In this document: one piece after another, positions 9,871-21,512 of the stretch
Position numbering within the stretch: position 1 is the stretch's first letter
How the letters are laid out: each line of letters opens with the position of its first letter
Source of the DNA: Symsagittifera roscoffensis
Taxonomy: Eukaryota > Xenacoelomorpha > Acoela > Convolutidae
Direction: 5' to 3'
Assembly: GCF_963678635.1 (NCBI RefSeq)
Contig: NC_087071.1
Coordinates: forward strand, 10,989,088 to 11,053,087
DNA: 64,000 nucleotides
Notes under the pieces: model-generated
Told to the model about the DNA's origin: nothing
Databases searched by the model: none
What the model saw: only the letters and a program-made list of their open reading frames with translations
Made by a program: the position numbers and the translations under genes

Positions 9871-12800
9871 TTGTATAAAGATATGTTAGTAGTAGAAGAG
9901 TGAGGAGAGGTGGGGGGGGGGCTGGAGACGCCTTTGTTTTAAGATAGGGAATAGAGCATCCGGTCTCCAAGCTATGTACTAAGATAGGGAATAGATTTTC
10001 TATGTATTAAGATAGGTTATAGGATTTACCATAGGTTTGAGATAGTAAGATGGTAAGTTTCAGAAAAACAAAATTGGCGCCCGAATTTTTTGGAGCTCGA
10101 ATTTGCCGATACTTGCATTTCTTAGCTAAGTTCTACGATTTGTGACATGTAACGGCTATCTTGTCTTACAAAACTTCGATATGGTAAGTTTCAGATGGTA
10201 AATTTCAGAAATTTATTTGAAAATTTTTAAAGTTTTACTTTTTATCTTGAGAAAAATTTTTTATCTTGAAAATTCGAAAAAAATGGATGCTAAATTTCAC
10301 ACGGTAATTTTCATAAAAAGTAAGTTTCGATTTAGAATATGGGTTCGTAAACTAATATATCACAGAATAGTTTTTTAAATCAAATAAATACTTATTTCAT
10401 CGTATTTATATTCCCTCAGATTATCTTTTTCACATAAGTATCCCACGATCATATGAAAGATGCATTTTATCATTTCCCCATGGATTTAGTGAAACGTGAA
10501 CTGCTTTCTTGAAAGATTAAAATTTTAAATTTTCATAAAAAATTAAAATGCATCCAATCAAAACTGCATGAACTTTTCATTGGAATTTAAACCAAACTAT
10601 GTAAATTTTTTTAAGGTTCGACCAATCAGATGTTTTATCCAGTTCTCATTTTTACTCAGCATGTTTATTTATTATGTTTTATTTCTTGCTGCGATTGATT
10701 TTAGTTCTCTTTTATCGCTTTGTCTCTGATCTTTTGAAATTTCTTTAAAGTTTCTGAAATTTTTAAAAAATATATCATCCAAATGTGTCAATTGCTCTGC
10801 CCCGGTAAAAGTTTACACTGAGAAAGATATACTATCATAATCTTTTTGTGGTATTTTTGTATGATATTTTTTTTCGATCTTCTTAGCGCAAACTATTAAG
10901 AAGATTATACAATTTAATAGAAGTTGGTTACAACTTTCGTAACGTTATCTATTCTATCGTTAATTCTTTCAATTGGGGGACTACCACATCCCTATTCTAT
11001 CATCATTCTCCGCGTTTTTCATCAAAAAGTTAGTTGTTATGATGTTTTCTGTGAAAGACTTTAAAAAAGTTTTCTCAATGATTAACCCAATTTTGTACAC
11101 GAATGCTAAAATTGACTCAAAATGGGCTAATTTTTCTTGAAAGTATATTTGATTTTGGATGAATCTCAACAAAACCTTCATAACAGATGATTGCCCTCTG
11201 TTGCTTTTACAGCATAATTTTCAGAATTTGTCTGTAGAAATAATAGAATAATCTATGATTTAGGGTAATTCTTATTTTCTGCATAAAACATGTTTTGGCT
11301 ATTGAACTCACTTTGCAAGAAAATTTAGTCAGAACTGGGGAATTAAGGAGGAAAGTAGTGTCAATTTAACGAACGATTAGCTGGCAGAGATAAAAGTAGA
11401 ACTGATAACGTCTGATTATTCCTTTTACATGATTTATTCCAGTAAATTATTTAAGAAAAAATACAGCTTTTGAGATCATTAATTATGAATTTTCTTGCAA
11501 AATATTTAGTAAATCGCTTTTTATTCTTAATTTTTGCGAAAGTTTTTTCACGAACGTTCAAGTGAGAAAGAATCGATGCTAGTTCAAGCGTTTAGAAGCA
11601 CATGTAAAAATTACGATTTTAAAGGTGTGTTTTTACGTTGAGTTTTTAAACTAAGAGCATCTCATTGGTTATAATCTGAAAAGCTTCGGAAATAGAAATA
11701 CGCAAAGGAACCTAATTCCTAACTTCTAAATTATCTAAAGATTCTGAAGAACGCGTCTCAAAAAAACTGGTTCGAAACAAGAAATAAAGGTAGAAACTGT
11801 AACAATTATTTATTTTTCAGAACCAATAAGCAAAAACTCTATAGTTCTTCCTAATTTTCAAATTGAAGAAAATTCTAGCTAAGCAGAACAAAATCTTTTT
11901 TGAATGTCTAATTGAAAATTTTCATGATAAACTTCATATAGTTAGCATCTGCGTCTGCTAAAGTATCAGTTCGTTTAGAAATTTTCATCGAGCCCCATAT
12001 CATTTTGTCTAAAAATCTTTCTACATCAATTTTTTTGACTTTTTATGTAAAATATTGTGATGTAAATCTTGAAAGCAAATTTTTTGGTTTATGACTCATG
12101 TATCATCTTCCAAAAGAAGTCGGAGTCAAGTTTACTTCACTCGAATTATCCTCAAAACATCTGAAATTTCATATAAATTTACCCATATCATCAAATAATA
12201 ACAACTTTTTCAATAAATTACACATCTTTGAGACTAATTATTTCTGATTTTTTCTCAATATGTAACTTAAAAGCTAAACTTTACAAAACATATCTCAAAC
12301 TACTAATTAATCAAATCAATTTTTTTTTTCTAAAATTAGTACTTTTTCAGTTTCTGCTTCATCTACTATCTTCCAACTTAATCCAATTTGAGCAAAACTT
12401 TACTTGAAAACTGAATTTTAGGTGGAAAAATGAACCATTTCAACAAAATTTTAAAAATCCGAAACAAAATTAAAACCATAAGTCCTTTGCTAAAAATCGT
12501 CAAAAGATTTTCTCAACCTGCTAATAGTATGTTGCTGTTTCAACTCTAAATTTCTATTTCGAAGTAAGCTTTTGGTCGAGAATGATGTATATTATTATCT
12601 TGAAATTTTCAAAAGTTAGCGAAAACATACATTTTTTTATCTTTTCGAGGTCAGTTATCAATTTTTTATGAACCAGAAGAAAACAATAACTGTTTCTAAA
12701 TCAATCCCCATTATCTGATTAACACTGCACTACCCTATGAACACTTTTACAAGCACTAAACAAGGAAAACTTCAAAATGATAACTAGGCAAAACCTTTCA

Positions 12801-13074
12801 ATTAATTGATGCTTTATAAATATCCAGTTTTTTTTACAATTTTTTAACAAATTTTTGTCCAACTATTAGCATATGTTATGCATTTTTACTACAGTTTATT
12901 GTTACCGAATCTCCGCAAGCTTGAACCAATTGAGTTCTTATTGTAGATTAAAGATTTTTGGGATTGATTTCCATTGAAATTTAAACGACAATTCGAACAC
13001 GTTTGTTGGTGGTTTTATTGTCAATCAGAACCTTTGAGTAAAAATTGACAGATCAAGAAATAAAAAGAAAAAAA
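9871..13074. other. 3.2 kb A+T-rich non-coding DNA
   Basis: No gene, RNA or transposon recognised. A G-run lies at 9912-9921, and a phrase AAGATAGGGAATAGA repeats at about 9940, 9980 and 10010. A CCAATCAG box occurs at 10622. It may be intron of the minus-strand gene whose exons flank it. Confidence 0.4.
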
Positions 13075-13428
13075 TTAAGTTGAATTAAGATGGAAGAATG
13101 AATATGAAATTTTTACCAGAAATTTTTCAAATTTATTGCATAGACTTTTCAGATTCAGTAAAAAATATTTTTCATAGTCATTTATCCTATATTTTAATTG
13201 AAAAATAATAATTTTACGCTCTGTTGGACATAACTTAACATTATGCTGACGAGAAGAATGTTTCTTCTTGATATGATTAGTGAGTTTCCCGCCGCTATAT
13301 GTGAAAAAGTTACAATTGGAACACTTTAAAACGCCACAGCGCTTACGATGTCTTGATGCGTGTAACCGAGTGTATTCTCTGCCACATTCAAGACATGCAA
13401 CTCCTTCGTTTCTATTCAGTGATGGCAT
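13075..13428 (-). CDS. C2H2 zinc-finger exon or small protein
   Basis: The ATG at 13428-13426 lies immediately after TTTCTTGAG, so it sits at a splice-acceptor-like AG. Residues 11-60 hold two zinc-binding units: CLECGREYTRLHASRHRKRC (a C2HC-like variant) and CSNCNFFTYSGGKLTNHIKKKH (CX2CX12HX4H). The rest of the frame is lysine-rich, A+T-rich and probably intronic, so the real exon likely ends soon after the second finger. DNA or RNA binding is inferred from the fold only. The start resembles the zinc-finger frame at 37.1 kb, which is also preceded by an acceptor-like AG. Confidence 0.55.
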   Translation of the reverse strand: MPSLNRNEGVACLECGREYTRLHASRHRKRCGVLKCSNCNFFTYSGGKLTNHIKKKHSSRQHNVKLCPTERKIIIFQLKYRINDYEKYFLLNLKSLCNKFEKFLVKISYSFFHLNST

Positions 13429-13915
13429 CTCAAGAAAGAACTTAAGAATAAATGAGAAATTTAGAATGTCCCAAACTTTTAGATAAAAAAATGAATGCCC
13501 TCAAAAAATGATTAAAGCGCAGAAAAACAGCAAGTTTCTTAACCAATTGTTTTTAACCATTTTAACAATTAAACAAGCTGAAACAAAAACCCTCCAATCT
13601 AACCATGGACTTTTCAAAAATTTAATGTCAACCAATCAGAAACGAGTATTCCTTCACAGGTAATGTTTGTGGTATTAACCAATCAGAATGAAAAATTCAC
13701 AGATTTTGAAATAATTATATCTCAGAACAAGACGTCCCAATTAATCAATTTTATTGAAATTTTCCAACATATCTAACAAATGCATTTGACACCCAAGTCA
13801 GATAAATGAGATTTACTGACTGGTTCATATTATTTTTTTGATACTCAATTCAAATTTTGAAATTTCTGTCAAAATTTTTCTGATTGGTTCTATTTCTAAC
13901 CAGTGAAAAGATATA

Positions 13916-14146
13916 TTACCAAAATATACATTTTTTTTGTTTTCCTTTTGGTATATTGTGATATAAACAACCGGAAGATTTTAAAATTGGATAACTGATT
14001 AAAACATAATCTGACAAATCTAGATTTTGCGTTTGTATCAAACTCAAAGCAGTAATCAAAATGATGTGTTTATCTTCAACTTTTTTTTCATAGGCTCTTC
14101 CATTGTATTGTTTTTCATGATCGAACAAAATTGTTGATAAAATTGT
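13916..14146 (-). CDS. Exon-like frame sharing an LFDHE motif with the P-loop exon
   Basis: Open on the minus strand from a stop at 14149-14147. It reads TILSTILFDHEKQYNGRAYE, then HIILITALSLIQTQNLDLSD, YVLISYPI. The phrase LFDHE also ends the P-loop exon at 8335-9019, where it is followed by different sequence, so this may be the same region of a paralogous copy or a diverged duplicate exon. The function is not recognised. No good initiator codon is visible, and the sequence after SGCLYHNIPK looks intronic. Confidence 0.35.
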   Translation of the reverse strand, partial: TILSTILFDHEKQYNGRAYEKKVEDKHIILITALSLIQTQNLDLSDYVLISYPILKSSGCLYHNIPKGKQKKCIFW

Positions 14147-14677
14147 TCATAAATTTGGCAGTACTCTTCTTTTCTGAAATCTCCTCTCCAGCATTTTAAC
14201 AAAACTGTTGAATTTTCTGGGTTTCAAAACAAGTTAAAACTAATACAATCTTCATCAACGTCTTCTGTCCACCACTTTTGTAGTTATTTGTAGTAGTTAT
14301 CTTAAAATCTGATGGATGTCCATTTCAGAAAAAGAAAATGCTTTTGATACAAACATGTTTCTTATTGAAATTAACAAAAAAAACTCGAAATGTTGTTTCA
14401 CCTTAAACTTATTTTGTAATCACCATAAAAATTTTTTACCATATTTAGAGTATAATTTTATGGAAACTCTTGAAGTCAATCAAAACGTCAAATTATTCCA
14501 AAAAACAACCAATGAAATACTGAAACTCAAAAATTAATGATAAGGTTTTCAACTACAATCTTTTTCGTAATTTTGTTCAAACAATCAAAATTTACTTAAA
14601 TTTAGATAAAACAGTGATTAAATAAGTTATTCTGTAATTTTTTTAAAAGAAATATAGGAAAATTAACTGATAATTGC

Positions 14678-15526
14678 TTATTGTTGTATGTCAATTTTGA
14701 TTAAATTGTATGTGTTGTCTGACTTGTCCTCAGATATTATAGCTCTATTTGTACACTTCAGTGAGAAAAAATTTTTTGAGACAAGATTATCTCATTTGAC
14801 AAGCATACAAACATCAAAAAGCATTAGGCATTACTGTGGCTTACAATTGTCAACAAAAACAAAGTCTCCCAAAATATGGGACAGTTTTTTGAATTCATTC
14901 AAAGTACACTTGACATACGCAACTTGTTTCATTGCTTCATTTTCTTTTGCAGTGAAGAGTCGAATCTGAAATTAGAGAGATGGGACTTGTGGGACTAGTG
15001 TCTTTTCTTGAGTACATTTTTAATATTGATGGGACTATTGTCTTTTCTTGAGTACATTCAATATAGATGGGACTAGTGTCTTTTCTTGAGTACATTTTTA
15101 AAAAGCTAACTAATCAGAAGAAGAGAAATGAGAGCAATGATTTTGAGGTTAATTGAAAACGGAAGTAAATGGTATGACTCATCATGATTTCCATATATGG
15201 AAGTAGTACCAAACATGTAATGTTTTGTATGACATTTCCGTATATATCGAAATCGCGAATGCGTTGTTTCTAATACTTAAATAAACAATTCTGAGCAAAA
15301 ATCATTGTTCCAGATGGCTGCTGCTATGTGTCAAGCTCTTCCCAGCTTTCATTCAGATTTTAATGAAAAATCGCTATTTATTCCGTTTCCAGTGATCTTT
15401 ACGAAACGTATATAGTTTTACATGAGTCTCTACACATGAGTCTTTAGCAAATACATAGTCTCTACCAACATCTCCTTATGTTCTTTGGAGAATTGTAAGT
15501 TCCATTTGGTTTTAATAGGAACATCT
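14678..15526 (-). CDS. Three exon-like segments in 1358-bp unit 1
   Basis: The proposed exons, in minus-strand order, are 15526-15466 (DVPIKTKWNLQFSKEHKEML, before a GTAGAG donor), 14965-14835 (after TTTCAG: IRLFTAKENEAMKQVAYVKC, then TLNEFKKLSHILGDFVFVDN, before a GTAATG donor) and 14744-14678 (AIISEDKSDNTYNLIKIDIQ, Q, TAA stop). The phases fit: exon one ends on a whole codon, exon two leaves two bases that pair with the one base opening exon three. The protein is not recognised. It could be the 3' end of a minus-strand gene. Confidence 0.45.
14985..15105. repeat. Triple 45-bp minisatellite inside each 1358-bp unit
   Basis: GGGACTAGTGTCTTTTCTTG followed by AGTACATT occurs three times in a row. 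The same triple occurs at about 16343-16463 and 17701-17821 in the other units. Confidence 0.85.
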
Positions 15527-16035
15527 CTTAGCCAAATTTTTCAGAGATTAGATAAATATGTTAAAATAAATCAAGAAATTGACTGTCTTTACACTTTGTT
15601 CAAACACAGATTCTATTGAAGTATTATTACGTCAAGCGGAGAAAAACTCAATCAGCTTAGTCGAGCAAATCAACATAACTTAAGATGGAAAGGATCCGAA
15701 AAGATGCCTAGTATTGCAAAGAAACGACTAATTCGGAAAAAAATTAGGAGACAGTATTAATGTTCCGACCAGAAACTGGATTCCTCAAACTTTTGGTTCA
15801 GCGTTTCTGAATAGAATTCGAAAAGTTCAAAACTCAAAATATGAATCTAATTTGTTCAAGATTATTGATTGCTTTATTGATTGTCATGGTTCTGTGCATA
15901 GTGATTATGTAATCTTTGTGATAAAATAATCAATCGTCTTCAAATAGGCTCTAAACAGCTTACACTGATAAATCTTTAAAAACTAAGCTTTTGTCGTTTT
16001 TTAAAAGAAATATAGGAAAATTAACTGATAATTGC

Positions 16036-16884
16036 TTATTGTCGTATGTCAATTTTGATTAAATTGTATGTGTTGTCTGACTTGTCCTCGGATATTATAG
16101 CTCTATTTGTACACTTCAGTGAGAAAAAATTTTTTGAGACAAGATTATCTCATTTGACAAGCATACAAACATCAAAAAGCATTAGGCATTACTGTGGCTG
16201 ACAATTGTCAACAAAAACAAAGTCTCCCAAAATATGGGACAGTTTTTTGAATTCATTCAAAGTACACTTGACATACGCAACTTGTTTCATTGCTTTATTT
16301 TCTTTTGCAGTGAAGAGTCGAATCTGAAATTAGAGAGATGGGACCTGTGGGACTAGTGTCTTTTCTTGAGTACATTTTTAATATTGATGGGACTATTGTC
16401 TTTTCTTGAGTACATTCAATATAGATGGGACTAGTGTCTTTTCTTGAGTACATTTTTAAAAAGCTAACTAATCAGAAGAAGAGAAATGAGAGCAATGATT
16501 TTGAGGTTAATTGAAAACGGAAGTAAATGGTATGACTCATCATGATTTCCATATATGGAAGTAGTACCAAACATGTAATGTTTTGTATGACATTTCCGTA
16601 TATATCGAAATCGCGAATGCGTTGTTTCTAATACTTAAATAAACAATTCTGAGCAAAAATCATTGTTCCAGATGGCTGTTGCTATGTGTCAAGCTCTTCC
16701 CAGCTTTCATTCAGATTTTAATGAAAAATCGCTATTTATTCCGTTTCCAGTGATCTTTACGAAACGTATATAGTATTACATGAGTCTCTACACATGAGTC
16801 TTTAGCAAATACATAGTCTCTACCAACATCTCCTTATGTTCTTTGGAGAATTGCAAGTTCCATTTGGTTTTAATAGGAACATCT
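16036..16884 (-). CDS. Same exon set in 1358-bp unit 2
   Basis: Positions shift by 1358: 16884-16824, 16323-16193 and 16102-16036. Splice-site dinucleotides and open frames are kept. One visible coding change is Lys to Gln just before the last donor (VDNCQPQ instead of VDNCKPQ), shared with unit 3. Preservation of frame across the three copies is weak evidence, since the copies are young. Confidence 0.4.
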
Positions 16885-17393
16885 CTTAGCCAAATTTTTC
16901 AGAGATTAGATAAATATGTTAAAATAAATCAAGAAATTGACTGTCTTTACACTTTGTTCAAACACAGATTCTATTGAAGTATTATTACGTCAAGCGGAGA
17001 AAAACTCAATCAGCTTAGTCGAGCAAATCAACATAACTTAAGATGGAAAGGATCCGAAAAGATGCCTAGTATTGCAAAGAAACGACTAATTCGGAAAAAA
17101 ATTAGGAGACAGTATTAATGTTCCGACCAGAAACTGGATTCCTCAAACTTTTGGTTCAGCGTTTCTGAATAGAATTCGAAAAGTTCAAAACTCAAAATAT
17201 GAATCTAATTTGTTCAAGATTATTGATTGCTTTATTGATTGTCATGGTTCTGTGCATAGTGATTATGTAATCTTTGTGATAAAATAATCAATCGTCTTCA
17301 AATAGGCTCTAAACATTTTACACTGATAAATCTTTAAAAACTAAGCTTTTGTCGTTTTTTAAAAGAAATATAGGAAAATTAACTGATAATTGC

Positions 17394-18242
17394 TTATTGT
17401 CGTATGTCAATTTTGATTAAATTGTATGTGTTGTCTGACTTGTCCTCAGATATTATAGCTCTATTTGTACACTTCAGTGAGAAAAAATTTTTTGAGACAA
17501 GATTATCTCATTTGACAAGCATACAAACATCAAAAAGCATTAGGCATTACTGTGGCTGACAATTGTCAACAAAAACAAAGTCTCCCAAAATATGGGACAG
17601 TTTTTTGAATTCATTCAAAGTACACTTGACATACGCAACTTGTTTCATTGCTTTATTTTCTTTTGCAGTGAAGAGTCGAATCTGAAATTAGAGAGATGGG
17701 ACTTGTGGGACTAGTGTCTTTTCTTGAGTACATTTTTAATATTGATGGGACTATTGTCTTTTCTGGAGTACATTCGATATAGATGGGACTAGTGTCTTTT
17801 CTTGAGTACATTTTTAAAAAGCTAACTAATCAGAAGAAGAGAAATGAGAGCAATGATTTTGAGGTTAATTGAAAACGGAAGTAAATGGTATGACTCATCA
17901 TGATTTCCATATATGGAAGTAGTACCAAACATGTAATGTTTTGTATGACATTTCCGTATATATCGAAATCGCGAATGCGTTGTTTCTAATACTTAAATAA
18001 ACAATTCTGAGCAAAAATCATTGTTCCAGATGGCTGCTGCTATGTGTCAAGCTCTTCCCAGCTTTCATTCAGATTTTAATGAAAAATCGCTATTTATTCC
18101 GTTTCCAGTGATCTTTACGAAACGTATATAGTATTACATGAGTCTCTACACATGAGTCTTTAGCAAATACATAGTCTCTACCAACATCTCCTTATGTTCT
18201 TTGGAGAATTGTAAGTTCCATTTGGTTTTAATAGGAACATCT
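17394..18242 (-). CDS. Same exon set in 1358-bp unit 3
   Basis: The proposed exons are 18242-18182, 17681-17551 and 17460-17394. On the minus strand this is the most upstream copy, so it would be the one joined to any 5' exons lying beyond 18.7 kb; units 1 and 2 would then be extra copies of the terminal exons. Confidence 0.4.
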
Positions 18243-18712
18243 CTTAGCCAAATTTTTCAGAGATTAGATAAATATGTTAAAATAAATCAAGAAATTCACT
18301 GTCTTTACACTTTGTTCAAACACAGATTCTATTGAAGTATTATTACGTCAAGCGGAGAAAAACTCAATCAGCTTAGTCGAGCAAATCAACATAACTTAAG
18401 ATGGAAAGGATCCGAAAAGATGCCTAGTATTGCAAAGAAACGACTAATTCGGAAAAAAATTAGGAGACAGTATTAATGTTCCGACCAGAAACTGGATTCC
18501 TCAAACTTTTGGTTCAGCGTTTCTGAATAGAATTCGAAAAGTTCAAAACTCAAAATATGAATCTAATTTGTTCAAGATTATTGATTGCTTTATTGATTGT
18601 CATGGTTCTGTGCATAGTGATTATGTAATCTTTGTGATAAAATAATCAATCGTCTTCAAATAGGCTCTAAACAGCTTACACTGATAAATCTTTAAAAACT
18701 AAGCTTTTGTCG

Positions 18713-19329
18713 ATGTCATTTTGTCGATCGGAACAATTTTTTTATTGCCTAAAAAGTCAAAAGTCACCTTCTTAGCTCTGTCGAGAATCATGTCAGACTC
18801 TTGAGCAGCTTTTCCAAAAGATTTTTTTTTGATATTTGAATAGTTTTTATAAGAACTGGTTTCTTTATTCCAGCTTAAAATTTTTCTAACATAAAAATCT
18901 ATGTAGTTTTTAGCACGTTTGCAGAAATATTCTCAAAAGTTTTTGTATGATGTAGAATTTGAGATGATTTTCTTCACAAGTAAGCTAAATTATCATTAAA
19001 TTTGTACAAGATGCAAAAGTTGTTTTCAATTTTTAACGAAAAGATTTTAAAAATTTTGCAAAATGTGAAAATCGTTTTGAGTGTATCACAAGTGCGCAAA
19101 AACATTTAAGATATTTTTGGGTAAAATAGATGTGTTTTCTCGGTTTTTCCAAAACTTTCTATTTTGTTGACTTGGACCGCTGTTCCTTATGTTAAAACTA
19201 TGGTTTTCTTTTGTTTTTGATCCGTAGGCTTGCAAAAAGTACGTTTCTAGTCAATTAATTTTTGAACAATTGCAAGTACAAATTGTTAACACTGCAAGAA
19301 AAATTAACGATTTTTTAACAAGATGCTGA
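18713..19329. other. Unassigned A+T-rich spacer
   Basis: No gene or mobile element recognised between the 1358-bp array and the minisatellite at 19.3 kb. Confidence 0.35.
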
Positions 19330-19830
19330 AAGTTTTTTGATTGTTTTCTACAAATTGCGAAAAATGTTATTGAACAGTTTGCAAAAAGTGTTTCACTTTT
19401 TTTACCACAATGCGAAAAGTGTTTCAATTTTTTTGACAAGAGGCGAAAAGTGTTTCACTTTTTTTAACAAGATGCGAAAAGGGTTTCACATTTTTTGACA
19501 AGAGGCGAAAAAAGTTTTAGTTTTTTTAACAAGATGCGAAAAGTGTTTCACTTTTTTTATTAAAATGCGAAAAAAATTTCGATTTTTTTTTTTTAATTTA
19601 AAAAGTGTTTCTTTTTATTTTGACAAGATGCGAAAAGTGTTTCAATTTTTTTGACAATATGTAAAAATTGTTTCAATCTTTTCCTACAACGTGCAAAAAG
19701 TGTTCCACTTTTTTCGACAAAGTGCTGAAATTGTTTCAACTTGTTTGGCAATATGCAAAAACAGTTGCAATTTTTTTCGACAAATTGGGAAACGTGTTCC
19801 TATTTGTTTGACAATATGAGGCAAGGCTGC
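19330..19830. repeat. Minisatellite of about 31 bp (AAGATGCGAAAAGTGTTTCA type)
   Basis: The phrase GCGAAAAGTGTTTCACTTTT with a GACAAGA/AACAAGAT lead recurs about 14 times with variation, getting more diverged to the right (GTGCAAAAAGTGTTCC, ATATGCAAAAACAGTTGC). The open frame at 19251-19439 lies in the repeat and is not a gene. Confidence 0.85.
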
Positions 19831-19922
19831 GAAAAAAAAACCATCAGACATTTTTATTTGTCACCAGTTTTATAATGATTTTTTAGTTTTCTGTGATGGG
19901 TACTTGCGTTGTATGATGTTCG

Positions 19923-20258
19923 TTAAAATCCCTTTGCATCACTTCCACCATATGCCAGAATTGGATTAAGATGTCCATTCATGCCAGAAAAATCCAGAGA
20001 CTGTTTCTTGCACTTGAATTTAACTAGATCAAGCAAAAATTTACAGAGTACATGAGGTTGCTGTTTTGCGCTGAGAATATCATTTTCAGCGATGAATTGA
20101 GTAAAAGATAAAGAGTAAAACAAGAAAGAGCTAAGAGAAGGGGTAGTTGACGGAAGACAAGTTGAAATTAAGATACTTAGCGCTGAGAGAGAAGGTAGTT
20201 GATGGTATTTCAGTTGAAAGTAAAGTGATTTTTCGTTAGGTGCGAAGGCTGCCTTCAA
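19923..20258 (-). CDS. Hypothetical exon-like frame
   Basis: It is open for about 110 codons in A+T-rich DNA but begins at TTG. The last 60 residues (SFTQFIAENDILSAKQQPHV, then LDLVKFKCKKQSLDFSGMNG, HLNPILAYGGSDAKGF) look more protein-like than the serine-rich first half. No domain recognised. It lies on the strand of the NERD/P-loop exons, and CCAAT boxes lie just upstream. Confidence 0.22.
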   Translation of the reverse strand: MKAAFAPNEKSLYFQLKYHQLPSLSALSILISTCLPSTTPSLSSFLFYSLSFTQFIAENDILSAKQQPHVLCKFLLDLVKFKCKKQSLDFSGMNGHLNPILAYGGSDAKGF

Positions 20259-20276
20259 CTCGAGTGTGTGGGTTTA

Positions 20277-20448
20277 ACCAATCAGAATTGATTTTCCTTA
20301 TTTTGATTGTAGTCGCATCCAATCAGATTTAAGCTTATATAAAAGTCGTGTCCAATCGGAAACAAAGTTCCAAATTAGATTTTTTTACGCATTGTCGTTT
20401 CCAAACATGAAAAAGTTCATTTTTGTTCTACTTGTCATATCCAATCAG
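20277..20448. promoter_or_regulatory. Cluster of CCAAT(CAG) boxes
   Basis: CCAATCAG or a close variant occurs at about 20278, 20319, 20352 (CCAATCGG) and 20441, four times in 170 bp, just upstream of the minus-strand frame starting at 20258. The same octamer occurs at 10622, 13632 and 13678. CCAAT boxes bind NF-Y in animals; a promoter role here is inference. Confidence 0.35.
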
Positions 20449-20686
20449 ACAAAAATTTTCCTTTTAAGGACTGAGATCTTCCAAATGAAAAAAATATATA
20501 CAAAAGCATTTGCAAAAATTAATGACTAAAAGTTGTTTGCTGTAAAAGTAAGAAATAATGCCGATATAATGCCGAAGTAACAAAGAAAAAAATTAGAAAC
20601 AAGAGCATTTCCATTATTTTTTTTATCAAGTTATTTCAATTTTTCGTACGTTATCAATGAGAAATTGCTGATATTTGAGTAGATAG

Positions 20687-20977
20687 TCAATTTCTTTGAT
20701 TTTGATATAGTTTAAGAGGATAACTCAAAATTGATGAATTTTTAAAGCAAATTTCTGGAAATCTGATTCCAAACCTGATCAAGCAGGATTTTGAGCTTTG
20801 AAAATCCTTAACGAGTTGAAGGAATAAAGAACTTTGCTGGGTAGTTTTTACAAATTTTGGTATTGCGTAAGGAATAAAAAAAGTCTTTGATATTTCATCG
20901 TACGACTTTTTCATTAACTTTTTAATTAAAAAAATTGAAGCCTTTTTCCTAGTGAGGTCTAATTCACCGGTAAGCAT
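20687..20977 (-). CDS. Hypothetical exon-like frame
   Basis: An ATG at 20977 opens 96 codons: MLTGELDLTRKKASIFLIKK, then LMKKSYDEISKTFFIPYAIP and KFVKTTQQSSLFLQLVKDFQ. The charge distribution is protein-like, but there is no recognised domain and the downstream half is A+T-biased. It lies between the NERD exon (21.5 kb) and the CCAAT cluster. It could be a further exon or chance. Confidence 0.2.
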   Translation of the reverse strand: MLTGELDLTRKKASIFLIKKLMKKSYDEISKTFFIPYAIPKFVKTTQQSSLFLQLVKDFQSSKSCLIRFGIRFPEICFKNSSILSYPLKLYQNQRN

Positions 20978-21046
20978 AAAGCTTTGATACTCAAAACTTG
21001 GTTCAAGATTTAAATGTTTGATTGAGTAAGTTTCTCTTTAACTTTT

Positions 21047-21344
21047 CTAGAACTTGTTGGGCTGTGTAAGAAGCTTCTTGGGATCGATTTTCTTCATCAT
21101 TTAACAAAACACTTACAGCGTATTTCTTGATTCATTGAAAATTGGAAAAACCAAATTGACCCATTTTTGGGGTAAAATTTTGATTGAGAATTTTGGAGAA
21201 AAAATTGCACCAAACTATTTTTGATTTATTTCTAAGCAACTTTTGTCCTGTTCACTTTTTGTCGAATCTTAACCCAAACTGAGAAAAACGCGTTTGAACC
21301 TTCAATTTTGTTTCGTTTTGTCCTGATAATTTGTATCAGCACTG
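21047..21344. mobile_element. Tc1/mariner-like MITE copy 2, right half only
   Basis: It matches the right arm of the 9-kb copy (AACTTGTTGGGCTGTGTAAG near 21050, CCCATTTTTGGGGTAAAATT near 21160, ACCCAAACTGAGAAAAACGC near 21270) and keeps the outer terminus, ending TTTGTATCAGCACTG at 21344. The left arm is absent. It lies directly downstream of the NERD exon on the minus strand. Confidence 0.7.
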
Positions 21345-21512
21345 TGGACGATTGAACAATAATTATCGCGTCAAAGTTGAATACCTGATTAGTTTCCACA
21401 TTTTTGTTCGCCACCACTCCGTGAAATCCAAGTTATCCCTGCATATTAGCGTAACGTGATCGGATTTCAAATGTGCTTGCTTTGCTTTTTGGACTTTATG
21501 CAACTTTTCATC

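Larger units (their letters stand above)
14645..18712. repeat. Three tandem copies of a 1358-bp unit
   Basis: Unit starts at 14645, 16003 and 17361 (same phrase AAAAGAAATATAGGAAAATT), exactly 1358 bp apart; the third copy ends near 18712. Copies differ by only scattered single bases (for example near 14840/16200 and 15320/16678), so the array is recent or homogenised. Each unit contains exon-like minus-strand segments (annotated separately). On the plus strand are short open stretches such as MAAAMCQALPSFHSDFNEKS after TTCCAG near 15313, and one near 15630 (SIEVLLRQAEKNSISLVEQI). What these plus-strand stretches are is unclear. Confidence 0.95.

Noticed and set aside
9912-9921. G-run as a G-quadruplex
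   Set aside because: A single run of G, not four runs.
19330-19830. CRISPR-like array
   Set aside because: Units are diverged minisatellite copies without unique spacers; the genome appears animal.
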